DNA from: Pedobacter sp. PAMC26386 | GTDB lineage: Bacteria; Bacteroidota; Bacteroidia; Sphingobacteriales; Sphingobacteriaceae | DNA: 64,000 bases | Reading direction: 5' to 3' | NCBI GenBank assembly: GCA_014302835.1 | Contig: CP060294.1 | Location: 2,629,067-2,693,066 of the forward strand | Shown here: positions 1-8,173 of the stretch, one piece after another | Position numbering within the stretch: the first letter of the stretch is position 1 | Layout of the letters: each line of letters starts with the position of its first letter | Made by a program: the position numbers and the translations under genes | The notes under the pieces: model-generated | What the model was told of the DNA's origin: nothing | Database searches by the model: none | The model's input: the letters and a program-made list of their open reading frames with translations, nothing else

Positions 1-1004
1 AGACTTAAATTAAAGTCACCATTAAGAATAGCTTCCTGGTTATCATAGAACACCTGAGAACATTGCCCAATTAAAGTATTAATTGATTTTGCGCGCATTA
101 ATGTAATCTTCGCATCATCATCTTCCATTTCTGCTAAACGTGCAGGCAATTTAACATCATTACATAGCGGCAGAAGTAAACTTTCAACCTCTTCGTAAGA
201 AAGGATTTTCAAACGATGAGCATCTTCCAGATCGATGATATTATAACAAATATCGTCAGCCGCTTCAACCAGGTAAACCAGCGGATGGCGCTTATAGATC
301 AAGGGTTCGTCCTGAACCTTGATCAGCCCCATTTCTTCCGCTATTTTTCTAAAGCCACTCTCTTCAGCCTGAAAAAAGCCATATTTCTTCGTATAAATAT
401 TTGTTTTATCATGTCCTGCAACAGCAGCACAAGGGTACTTTGCGATAGAAGCCAGAGTCGCATACGTCAATGCGAAACCTCCAGTTCCCTTTCCCGCAAA
501 AGAATGCGTCAATATCCGTAATGCATTAGCATTTCCTTCAAAATTGATCAGATCCTCCCATTGAGCCTCACTTACCCTGTCCTTATATACTTTTCCATCA
601 CCAGTAGTAAAATAATGAGAGATAGCAGATTCACCGGAATGCCCGAAAGCCGGGTTTCCCAGATCATGCGCAAGACAGGCCGAAGCGATAATATTACCAA
701 CCTCAACAAGCAGCGGACAAGACTCATCTATATCCGGGTTAGTTTCTTTGATCCTGTTATAAAAAATAGTTCCCAGCGACCTTCCTACACTAGCCACCTC
801 TAAACTATGCGTCAGCCTGTTATGAACAAACACACTTCCCGGCAAAGGGAATACCTGTGTTTTATTCTGTAATCTCCTGAATGGAGATGAAAAGATAATT
901 CTATCATAATCACGTTGAAATTCAGACCTTGCTTCTTTTCCATTTGCAACAAAACGATCTTCATTTCCCCAGCGCTTAGAAGACAATAATTTTTTCCAAT
1001 TCAT
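1..1004 (-). CDS. dgt: dGTP triphosphohydrolase (dGTPase), 3' end beyond window
   Basis: Hydrolyses dGTP to deoxyguanosine and triphosphate, controlling the dNTP pool. I translated this from the minus strand: it starts MNWKKLLSSKRWGNEDRF and stays open to the window edge (about 334 codons visible). It carries the HD-domain metal ligands: HNRLTHSLEV early, AHDLGNPAFGHSGE about 40 residues later, and a downstream EAADDICYNIIDLEDAH helix. The N-terminal arginine-rich segment (RRLQNKTQVFPL) matches the family. The C-terminus is missing only because the window ends. It lies downstream of argS on the same strand with a terminator between them, so it is probably transcribed separately. The family assignment is firm; dGTP preference over other dNTPs is inferred. 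Confidence 0.93.
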   Translation of the reverse strand, partial: MNWKKLLSSKRWGNEDRFVANGKEARSEFQRDYDRIIFSSPFRRLQNKTQVFPLPGSVFVHNRLTHSLEVASVGRSLGTIFYNRIKETNPDIDESCPLLVEVGNIIASACLAHDLGNPAFGHSGESAISHYFTTGDGKVYKDRVSEAQWEDLINFEGNANALRILTHSFAGKGTGGFALTYATLASIAKYPCAAVAGHDKTNIYTKKYGFFQAEESGFRKIAEEMGLIKVQDEPLIYKRHPLVYLVEAADDICYNIIDLEDAHRLKILSYEEVESLLLPLCNDVKLPARLAEMEDDDAKITLMRAKSINTLIGQCSQVFYDNQEAILNGDFNLS

Positions 1005-1052
1005 AAATTGATCAAATGATTAGGCACAATAATACAGTAAATTAAACCACAA

Positions 1053-1086
1053 TAAAAAGAGGTGCCGTTGTTAAAAGCACCTCTAT
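1053..1086 (-). terminator. Rho-independent terminator after argS
   Basis: Inverted repeat AGAGGTGC / GCACCTCT with an 11-nt loop. Read on the minus strand it is followed by TTTTTATT, so it would end the argS transcript ahead of dgt. Confidence 0.75.
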
Positions 1087-1133
1087 TATTCTTTCAATTC
1101 CAAATGGAATCATTTTTTGACAAAAAAAAGGTT

Positions 1134-2915
1134 TTACATTCTCTCTGGAACTTCAATTCCTAAAATACGCATACCCGATTTAAGAATATTTGCAGTCACC
1201 CAGCTCAGATTTAATCTATGTTGTTTAATCGCTTCATCTTCTTCCTTCACGATTGGCGGAATCTCATGATAAAACTTATTAAACATCTTAGCAACCTCAT
1301 AAATATAGTTCGCTAAAGTAGCAGGACTAAATGCTTTAGCAGAAGAAGCAATTTCAGCAGGATATCTTGATAACAAGATGATCATTTCCAGTTCAGTTGC
1401 AGATAAAACTATATCCTTATCCACATGCTGACCTTTTTTATAATCCGCTTTGCTTAACAGCGATTTAATCCTTGCATGCGTATATTGAATAAACGGACCT
1501 GTATTGCCCTGGAAGTCGATAGACTCAGCAGGATCAAATAACAAACGTTTCTTAGGCTCAACCTTCAGCAAGAAGTATTTCAACGCCCCCATTCCAATTT
1601 TATAGTAAAGACTTTCTTTCTCTTCCTCACTGAAATGATCTACTTTACCCAGTGCTTCAGTTTTCTGCTTAGCAGTAGCGATCATTTCCGCTATCAGATC
1701 ATCCGCATCAACCACAGTACCTTCACGTGATTTCATTTTACCACTAGGCAGATCTACCATTCCATAAGATAAATGATATAATCCTTTAGCCCAGCTCTTA
1801 CCTAACTTATCTAAAATCAGGAACAGAACCTTAAAGTGATAATCCTGCTCATTACCTACCACATAAATAGACTCATCCATTTTGAAATCATCATATTTCA
1901 TTTGTGCAGTACCCAGATCCTGAGTGATATAAACAGAAGTTCCATCCGCACGAAGTACTAATTTCTGATCCAGTCCATCCTCAGTAAGATCGATCCAGAC
2001 AGAACCATCAGGTTTCTTAAAGAAAACTCCTTTAGCCAGACCTTCTTCTACAGTATCCTTTCCTAATAAGTACGTATTACTTTCATAATAATACTTATCA
2101 AAATCAACACCAAGGTTCTTATAACTAACTGCGAAGCCATCATAAACCCATCCGTTCATCTTTTTCCACAGCGAGATTACATCCTCATCACCAGCTTCCC
2201 AGGCTAACAACATAGCTTGTGCTTCCTTGATTAACGGAGCATTCTTTTTACCTTCATCCTCAGTCTGACCAGCTTCCTTAAGTGCTTCAATTTCCTTTTT
2301 ATATTCTTTATCGAAGATCACATAATACTTACCAACCAGATGATCACCTTTTAAACCAGAGCTATCAGGAGTCTCTCCGTTGCCCCATTTCTGCCAGGCA
2401 AGCATAGACTTACAGATATGTATTCCCCTGTCATTAACAAGATTAACTTTAAACACCTCTGCTCCATTAGCTTTTAACAGCTCAGAAACAGAATAACCTA
2501 ATAAGTTGTTACGAACATGTCCTAAGTGAAGAGGTTTATTTGTGTTTGGCGAAGAATATTCGACCATTACTTTTTTACCATTTGGTGGAATAACACCAAA
2601 TTCGTCCCTAAGCAAATCCGTTTGAAAAAGGTCAACCCAGTAAGAGCTTACGATGCTCAGGTTTAAAAACCCTTTAACAACATTAAAAGCAGTTATTTCT
2701 TCAATATGTTCCTTAAGATATTCCCCAAGGTCATTTGCCGTTACTTCAGGTGATTTTTCAGAAAAGCGGACTACAGGAAACACAACAATAGTAATTTCTC
2801 CCTCAAATTCGCTGCGCGTATCCTGAAGATTAACTTGTGTTTCAGGTAAATCCTGATTGTATAGTTCTTTGACCGCGTTAACAGTCGCAGTAATAATATG
2901 TTGTTGGATATTCAT
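1134..2915 (-). CDS. argS: Arginyl-tRNA synthetase
   Basis: Charges tRNA-Arg with arginine in the cytosol. Class I synthetase signatures are visible: an N-terminal Arg-tRNA-synthetase additional domain, the HIGH-type motif HLGH in NTNKPLHLGHVRNN, a KMSKS-like KMKSREG, and a C-terminal anticodon-binding DALR-type domain ending VPERM. I place the start at MNIQQHIITATVNA (593 aa, normal for the family). An ATG 24 nt further upstream would run into the end of the arginase gene, whereas this start leaves a 4-nt gap after the arginase stop. Such spacing suggests one transcript and perhaps translational coupling with arginase. No Shine-Dalgarno sequence is evident. Confidence 0.96.
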   Translation of the reverse strand: MNIQQHIITATVNAVKELYNQDLPETQVNLQDTRSEFEGEITIVVFPVVRFSEKSPEVTANDLGEYLKEHIEEITAFNVVKGFLNLSIVSSYWVDLFQTDLLRDEFGVIPPNGKKVMVEYSSPNTNKPLHLGHVRNNLLGYSVSELLKANGAEVFKVNLVNDRGIHICKSMLAWQKWGNGETPDSSGLKGDHLVGKYYVIFDKEYKKEIEALKEAGQTEDEGKKNAPLIKEAQAMLLAWEAGDEDVISLWKKMNGWVYDGFAVSYKNLGVDFDKYYYESNTYLLGKDTVEEGLAKGVFFKKPDGSVWIDLTEDGLDQKLVLRADGTSVYITQDLGTAQMKYDDFKMDESIYVVGNEQDYHFKVLFLILDKLGKSWAKGLYHLSYGMVDLPSGKMKSREGTVVDADDLIAEMIATAKQKTEALGKVDHFSEEEKESLYYKIGMGALKYFLLKVEPKKRLLFDPAESIDFQGNTGPFIQYTHARIKSLLSKADYKKGQHVDKDIVLSATELEMIILLSRYPAEIASSAKAFSPATLANYIYEVAKMFNKFYHEIPPIVKEEDEAIKQHRLNLSWVTANILKSGMRILGIEVPERM

Positions 2916-2919
2916 AATT

Positions 2920-3870
2920 CTATTCGTTTCTAAAGGCATTCGTTGCCTTAATTAAAATCTCAAATGCATGCTCAGCCATTTGATTTTCCCTGTCAAGGGT
3001 AGGGTTAACTTCTACTATCTCAAAACAACAGACCTTTTGATAAGCAAGGAACCTGGACATCAATCCGCCAGCTTCACGTTCAGTAAGGCCCTGAGCTACC
3101 GGAGTCCCGGTACCTCTTGAAGCCGTAGGATCCATAGAATCCACATCAAAAGACACATAAATCAGATCGCATTGATCCAGATACTGCATGGTTTCAATGA
3201 CGATTCTTTCTACCCCTCTTTTCCGGACTTCAGCAGTGCTGTACATCTTTACTTTATTTTTCTTCAGTAAAGACTCTTCCGGTTTCTCCATATCCCGCGC
3301 AGAAATCAGCACAAGATCGCTATAATTGATCTTCGGTGCAATTTTACCGACATTTTTTAACTGATACCAGTAATTAAGTGTTTCCTGGTCAAGTTCATTA
3401 ACTTTAGCATCAAGATTATCTTCATCAAGCACCATTGCCAGTGGCATTCCATGCATATTTCCAGACGGAGTAGTGTATGGAGAGTGCATATCTGAGTGTG
3501 CATCGATCCAAATTACACCTAATTTCGATTTAGGGAAAGCTTTTTTTATTCCTGTGATCGTGCCCGCAGCCGTACTGTGGTCACCAGCCAGAACAATTGG
3601 GAACTCATTTCTAGCTAACGTTTCAGTCACCTCATCGGCAACCCTTTCTACCATTGTTAAAATACCAGAAATCCGCTTAGCGAATGGACTGCCCGTGTTT
3701 TCCAGTAATAAATGATTCTCATTCGGAACCTCAACAGACTTATGTTTTTTAAAAAACCTACTCCCAAAATCAAGGGCGGCAATCTTAATTGCATCTACGC
3801 CGAGGCTGGCACCGCGTGTACCTGCGCCCAACTCCGACTTAACTTCAATAATCTTTAAGCTCTTCGTCAT
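2920..3870 (-). CDS. rocF: Arginase (ureohydrolase family)
   Basis: Mn-dependent hydrolase expected to split arginine into ornithine and urea. The ureohydrolase metal-binding signatures are present in order: GDHS near residue 98, DAHSDMH near residue 124, and SFDVDSMDP near residue 230. Length (316 aa), the GNMHGMPLA segment and the C-terminal CFEIVEVNPTLD fit arginase better than agmatinase, but agmatinase or formimidoylglutamase cannot be excluded from sequence alone. It precedes argS by 4 nt and is divergent from arginine decarboxylase, so the region is an arginine-use cluster. Its -7 box on the minus strand is at 3915-3922. Confidence 0.85.
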   Translation of the reverse strand: MTKSLKIIEVKSELGAGTRGASLGVDAIKIAALDFGSRFFKKHKSVEVPNENHLLLENTGSPFAKRISGILTMVERVADEVTETLARNEFPIVLAGDHSTAAGTITGIKKAFPKSKLGVIWIDAHSDMHSPYTTPSGNMHGMPLAMVLDEDNLDAKVNELDQETLNYWYQLKNVGKIAPKINYSDLVLISARDMEKPEESLLKKNKVKMYSTAEVRKRGVERIVIETMQYLDQCDLIYVSFDVDSMDPTASRGTGTPVAQGLTEREAGGLMSRFLAYQKVCCFEIVEVNPTLDRENQMAEHAFEILIKATNAFRNE

Positions 3871-3902
3871 AAAATAAAATTACCAGTGTATTTTAAAGTG
3901 TT

Positions 3903-3922
3903 TATCTTTGGCACCAAAATTA
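3903..3922. promoter_or_regulatory. Divergent Bacteroidetes -7 boxes for speA and arginase
   Basis: TATCTTTG on the plus strand (3903-3910) faces speA. CAAAATTA on the plus strand (3915-3922), i.e. TAATTTTG on the minus strand, faces arginase. Both fit the Bacteroidetes TAnnTTTG element. Only 4 bp separate them, so the two promoters must compete or be co-regulated. Confidence 0.55.
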
Positions 3923-3972
3923 ACTCATTTTAATTTGTCAACCCTTTAAATAATTGTTCAAAAATATAAAAA

Positions 3973-5364
3973 ATGCAGAGTTACTCCGAATTTCTTGATC
4001 TAAGTGTAGGTTTTCCTCAAGAAGGATACAGTGTCATAGATGACGAACTATACTTTCAGGATCTGAATTTAATGGAAATGATTGAGACTTATGGTACGCC
4101 ATTACGTTTCACTTATCTTCCGATGATCACTAAAAAAATCCAGCAGGCGAAACTGTTGTTTCAGACCGCGATCATCAAGAACAATTACCGTGGAGATTAC
4201 AAGTATTGCTATTGCACAAAGAGCTCTCACTTCAGACACATTGTTGAAGAAGCTTTAAAAAATGGCATTCACTTAGAGACATCGTCCGCGTTTGATATGC
4301 CGATGATTGAGGCCCTTGAGAAAAAAGGCGCCCTTACCAAAGACATTACTGTGATATGTAACGGTTTTAAAACGTATCAGTACAAACAATATATCATTGA
4401 TATGTTGCACGATGGATACAAGAACATCATTCCAGTATTGGACAACAAAGAGGAATTTAACCTTTTTGATGACGAAGTGGAATTGGAAACACCTTGTAAT
4501 TTAGGTATCCGTATCGCAGCGGAAGAGCAGCCAGACTCACAATTCTATACTTCCCGTTTAGGTGTACGTATGGAAGATGTGATAGACTTCTACAACAACA
4601 AAATTTCTACCAACCCTAACTTCAGGGTTAAATTACTGCATTTCTTTATCAACTCAGGTATCACGGATTCTCCGTACTACTGGAACGAGCTGGAAAAATA
4701 CGTAACCCTATACTGTAAATTCAAGAAAATCAACCCAGAGCTGGATACTTTAGATATCGGTGGTGGTATGCCGTTCAAAGACTCCTTAGTATTTGATTTT
4801 GATTATGAATACATGGTGAATGAAATCGTTAAACGTATCAAAGAAATTTGTGCTGAACACGATGTAGTAGAACCAGATATCATTACAGAATTCGGTAAAT
4901 ACACAGTAGCAGAAGCTTCAGGTATACTTTACAAAGTATTAGGCCGTAAGCAGCAAAACGACCGTGAAAAATGGTTAATGCTGGATGGATCATTCATCAC
5001 TAACCTTCCTGATGTATGGGCTTTAAACCAGAAATATATCCTGCTTCCTATCAACAACTGGGATGCGGAATACGAAAGAGTCAATCTTGGGGGTATCACT
5101 TGTGATGGTCAGGATTACTACAATCAGGAAGCGCATATGAACTCTGTATTTATGCCAAAAACGCGTAAAGTACAATACCTTGGATTCTTCAATACCGGAG
5201 CTTACCAGGAAGTACTGAGCGGATACGGTGGAATTCATCACTGTCTGTTACCAAGTCCTAAGCATGTTATTATCCGTCGCAACCGCGATGAGACATTCAA
5301 CTTTGAGGTATTTGGAGAAGAGCAAAACAGTAAGCAAGTATTAAAAATCCTGGGTTACACCTAG
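3973..5364 (+). CDS. speA: Arginine decarboxylase (PLP, alanine-racemase fold)
   Basis: Decarboxylates arginine to agmatine, the first step of the agmatine route to polyamines. Fold-type III PLP decarboxylase of the short Bacteroidetes kind (463 aa; the E. coli SpeA is about 658 aa). Visible marks are the early YKYCYCTKSSH strand with the probable PLP lysine, a glycine-rich DIGGGMPF phosphate-binding motif, and ITEFGKYTVAEASG near the C-terminal barrel edge. The C-terminal domain contains NTGAYQEVLSGYGGIHHCL. Arginase and argS lie on the other side of a short shared promoter region, so arginine is drawn either to ornithine, to agmatine or to tRNA here. Substrate (arginine rather than ornithine or diaminopimelate) rests on family resemblance and context. 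Confidence 0.85.
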   Translation: MQSYSEFLDLSVGFPQEGYSVIDDELYFQDLNLMEMIETYGTPLRFTYLPMITKKIQQAKLLFQTAIIKNNYRGDYKYCYCTKSSHFRHIVEEALKNGIHLETSSAFDMPMIEALEKKGALTKDITVICNGFKTYQYKQYIIDMLHDGYKNIIPVLDNKEEFNLFDDEVELETPCNLGIRIAAEEQPDSQFYTSRLGVRMEDVIDFYNNKISTNPNFRVKLLHFFINSGITDSPYYWNELEKYVTLYCKFKKINPELDTLDIGGGMPFKDSLVFDFDYEYMVNEIVKRIKEICAEHDVVEPDIITEFGKYTVAEASGILYKVLGRKQQNDREKWLMLDGSFITNLPDVWALNQKYILLPINNWDAEYERVNLGGITCDGQDYYNQEAHMNSVFMPKTRKVQYLGFFNTGAYQEVLSGYGGIHHCLLPSPKHVIIRRNRDETFNFEVFGEEQNSKQVLKILGYT

Positions 5365-5388
5365 CCCCGGACTACTATAAAAAACACC

Positions 5389-5418
5389 AATCCCGTTCAT
5401 AAGAGCGGGATTTTTTTT
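5389..5418 (+). terminator. Rho-independent terminator after speA
   Basis: Stem AATCCCG / CGGGATT with a 10-nt loop followed by eight T residues, 25 bp after the speA stop. Confidence 0.85.
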
Positions 5419-5427
5419 GTATAATAT

Positions 5428-5458
5428 TTTTGTTACATACCAACAAATACTATCTTTG
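5428..5458 (+). promoter_or_regulatory. Strong Bacteroidetes-type promoter of the PKD lipoprotein gene
   Basis: TTTTG at 5428-5432, 18 bp spacer, then TATCTTTG at 5451-5458. Both boxes match the -33 / -7 consensus. The gene it serves has a stop codon in its signal peptide, so transcription signals outlast the coding start. Confidence 0.6.
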
Positions 5459-5519
5459 ACACCTCATAATTCTTTAAAAGATAATAGATGTTAATCTAAA
5501 AATTAATTAATTAAAAACC

Positions 5520-6302
5520 ATGAAACCAATCTACTAACTCTTATTAATCACTGCAGCTAATTTGTCAGCCTGTAAAAAAGACACGGACCAGCCTCCAACT
5601 TCTCCGGCGCCACAGGCAAATTTCGCAATAGATGGACAGGAATCTGCTTCAGTGACACTCAAATCTACCTGGGATTATTACTTAGAGAATAAATCACAAA
5701 ATGCTGAATCCTTCACCTGGACTCTGGGAGACGGAACCACTTCTACAAAAAAGCATGAAATATTCAAATTTAACAAACCAGGTAATTACACAATTTCACT
5801 AGCAGCAAAAAGCTCATCAGGAGAAACTTCTGTAGCAAAAAAACAAGTAAAAATTGTTGCCACTGTCTTAAGGAATATTACAATTCAAAATATAGACTGG
5901 AGAGCCGGTGACGGGGCCCTACCGAAATCTAACAATGCTGATGTCTGGGTGGAAATTACAAAACGGGAAGAAGGAGTAAATTATCCACTTACAAAAATGG
6001 GTGCATATGATGCTCCGGTAGTTTATAGAAGTCCTGTCTATTATAATGCCACACCTGATAATGTACCTATTACATTTAAAGTTTCAGAAAAATCCTACAT
6101 TGATGAAACAGCCGTTGCAGGTTCGAAATATGATGTCCAGATACATGCCAAAGATGCTCAGGGCACTTACTTATTACTCCATAAAAATTTGGGTTCGTAC
6201 TCGTCTGTGTTTAACGGGAAAATAAATAAAGATACAAATGGCTTTCTTTGGAATGTTGGATTTTCCCGTTACTCAGTAGACCTGACTGGAAATTACGAGT
6301 AA
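5520..6302 (+). pseudogene. PKD-domain lipoprotein with a stop codon in the signal peptide
   Basis: From the ATG at 5520 the frame reads MKPIY, then TAA at 5535-5537, then LLLITAANLSACKKD. Ignoring the stop, this is a textbook lipoprotein signal peptide with lipobox LSAC and lipidated Cys. The remaining 246 codons are intact: a PKD-type fold (about residues 30-95 of the open part; SFTWTLGDGTTSTKKHEIFKF and FNKPGNYTISLAAKSSSG) and a C-terminal beta-rich domain of unknown kind. A TTG at 5562 could start translation, but the product would lack the hydrophobic segment and so would not be exported. It is therefore a recent pseudogene, a suppressed or read-through gene, or a sequencing error. Function unknown; surface carbohydrate or protein binding is usual for such lipoproteins. 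Confidence 0.75.
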
Positions 6303-6347
6303 CCACACTAGTTTATTTAGGACAACAGATCCCTCAGAATATTAACC

Positions 6348-6408
6348 CTTTTGTACTAATAAAGACTCCCAGCACTTACAGACAAGGAGTTTTTATTAGT
6401 ACAAAAGG
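6348..6408. terminator. Long hairpin after the PKD lipoprotein gene
   Basis: 23-bp arms (6348-6370 and 6386-6408, one mismatch) around a 15-nt loop. It stands between the plus-strand lipoprotein and the minus-strand WG-repeat remnant, so it may terminate both. Stem length is well beyond an ordinary terminator, as for the hairpins at 9759 and 17697, but the loop sequence is different. Confidence 0.6.
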
Positions 6409-6508
6409 TATCTGATTTTTATCTAACGATTAAAATTCTTCACCAATCTACCTTTCTCATTCAATTGGACATATATGTCCCCTCTAATGCAGACTCCCTT
6501 TACCTCCC

Positions 6509-6944
6509 TTAAGTTTTAAGTTCAGTCACATTACAGAACTGCTGACCTGAGTGATTTATATAGCCACCACCAAGTCGCATCCGACCAGACAGAGTGCTCG
6601 CCTTACCGCTCGTTTCTCCCACCAATAACATAGTCAGCGAGCCCGTCCTTAAAAGGATATACAAAATCAAAAGTTGCCGGAATAATTCTATCTCCATTAA
6701 GATCAGCAAAGCCCATTTCACCTCCCTCAACAAAGTGGAAAGGCCTTAAAACAACCCCTTCCTTTCTATCAATCCCAACCCATTCATACTTCCACAGAAC
6801 TATAGTCATTTTATAAAACTTATCTGTATCGACACTATTAAATTTTGCAGGAATAGCAATTTTACCACCTCTTGTTTTGTAGCCATAAAGCTCCCCATCT
6901 TTAATTTCATTATTCGACACCATTAACAACACCGCATGCAACAT
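6509..6944 (-). pseudogene. WG-repeat protein remnant, frameshifted
   Basis: The minus strand encodes WG-type repeats: YGYKTRGGKIAIPAKFNSV, then YEWVGIDRKEGVVLRPFHFV and MGFADLNGDRIIPATFDFV followed by PFKDGLADYVIGG. The frame stops at 6603 (NER, stop). The neighbouring frame immediately continues the repeat pattern with RMRLGGGYINHSGQQF down to a stop at 6509. A one-base shift near 6605-6615 therefore splits one ancestral gene. There is no signal peptide and the first repeat starts abruptly, so the 5' end is probably also lost. WG-repeat proteins are widespread in Bacteroidetes and of unclear role. Confidence 0.65.
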
Positions 6945-6984
6945 TTTGCACTATATATTGTCATATTTCTATAAACCCAAACTA

Positions 6985-8148
6985 ATGAAGCAAACTATAA
7001 CCTTACTTCTTATTCTATCTACAGCACTAAAATCCGCCGGACAGGCCTCACTACTGACTAACAAGCAATATCTCATTCATTCACAAAGAGCAGCAAAGTA
7101 CTATAATCAGCAAAAGTATTTACAATCGGGCTTATCTTTTGATTCATTATTTAAAGCAAACCAAGGCAAAGGTCTGAACAGAGATAAATACAATGCTGCC
7201 AGTTCATGGTCTTTAGCAAACAACCCAGACAAAGCGCTCCCCTATTTAATTCAATATAGCAAAGATATTAAAACCCTTAATCCCGATTTCCTTGTAGAGG
7301 ATCAGGATTTCAAAAACCTCCATCAAGACCCGCGTTGGAAGACCTTAATGAATCAATGTAAAACAAGTATTCAAAACGCAAGGAACAAATATAAGGTACA
7401 GGATACCCTGCTCAGCGTCGGTACACATCAACTCTTTTTCAGCCTTATTAAAGGCTCATCAACAGTCATTCTATTTGAAACAGGCGGTATGGACAATTCA
7501 AAAGTATGGGGAGAAATCCTTATACCAATATTTGACGCCACGGGAGCAACCCTCATTACCTACGACAGAGCAGGCTTTGGAAGAAGCACCAGGGACTCCC
7601 TAAAATCAGACCTAACCAATGAAGTAAAAAGCTTAGAAACAGGTCTTTCAAAACTAGATTACGGCAATACGAATACGATCCTTGTATGTCATTCCATTGG
7701 AGGCTTCTACGCTACAATATTTGCTGCGAGGAACTCAAAAAAAGTAAAATCAGCAATTTTCCTGGATGCCAGCCTGAGCTGTTTTTACACCGATGAGAGA
7801 GTTAAAAAGCTTATCAAATTGAACAGCAATAATAAAGACCTTGAGACCATAAAAAAAGAAAACATCAGTCTATACTACATCTTCAAAGACCTTGAAAAGA
7901 ACAGTGCGACAATGAGAACTGTATCCTTCCCCACAAAAATACCAATAACCGATATCTACGCCGAAAACCCGCCATGGGACGAAGCCGACAATAAAGAATG
8001 GAAAAACTGCCATCAAAACTTCATAATGCCCAGAAGCAATAGCAATCAGATTCTCGCAAAGGGCAGCAATCACTATATCTTTACAGATAACCCACAACTA
8101 GTTATCAGCGAAATAGCCAAATCTTATCAAACAGCTATAAAAAACTAA
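6985..8148 (+). CDS. Exported alpha/beta hydrolase
   Basis: 387-aa secreted protein. I chose the start MKQTITLLLILSTALKSAGQ because it gives a clean signal peptide; an ATG 39 nt upstream only adds a polar tail. Residues about 20-125 form a helical, TPR-like segment (KYYNQQKYLQSGLSFDSLF; NNPDKALPYLIQYSK). Then comes an alpha/beta hydrolase fold: ETGGMDNSKVW oxyanion region, YDRAGFGRST, nucleophile elbow VCHSIGGF (Cys replaces the first Gly of GxSxG), FLDASL and a likely catalytic His in GSNHYIFTD. The substrate is unknown. It is followed after 25 bp by a beta-lactamase-like gene on the same strand, suggesting joint transcription. Confidence 0.8.
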   Translation: MKQTITLLLILSTALKSAGQASLLTNKQYLIHSQRAAKYYNQQKYLQSGLSFDSLFKANQGKGLNRDKYNAASSWSLANNPDKALPYLIQYSKDIKTLNPDFLVEDQDFKNLHQDPRWKTLMNQCKTSIQNARNKYKVQDTLLSVGTHQLFFSLIKGSSTVILFETGGMDNSKVWGEILIPIFDATGATLITYDRAGFGRSTRDSLKSDLTNEVKSLETGLSKLDYGNTNTILVCHSIGGFYATIFAARNSKKVKSAIFLDASLSCFYTDERVKKLIKLNSNNKDLETIKKENISLYYIFKDLEKNSATMRTVSFPTKIPITDIYAENPPWDEADNKEWKNCHQNFIMPRSNSNQILAKGSNHYIFTDNPQLVISEIAKSYQTAIKN

Positions 8149-8173
8149 ACAGAAGCCCTCCAATAAAAGAACT

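Noticed and set aside
6467..6480. GGACATATATGTCC palindrome
   Set aside because: Only 14 bp, not near a convincing promoter, and of a length that occurs by chance in AT-rich DNA.
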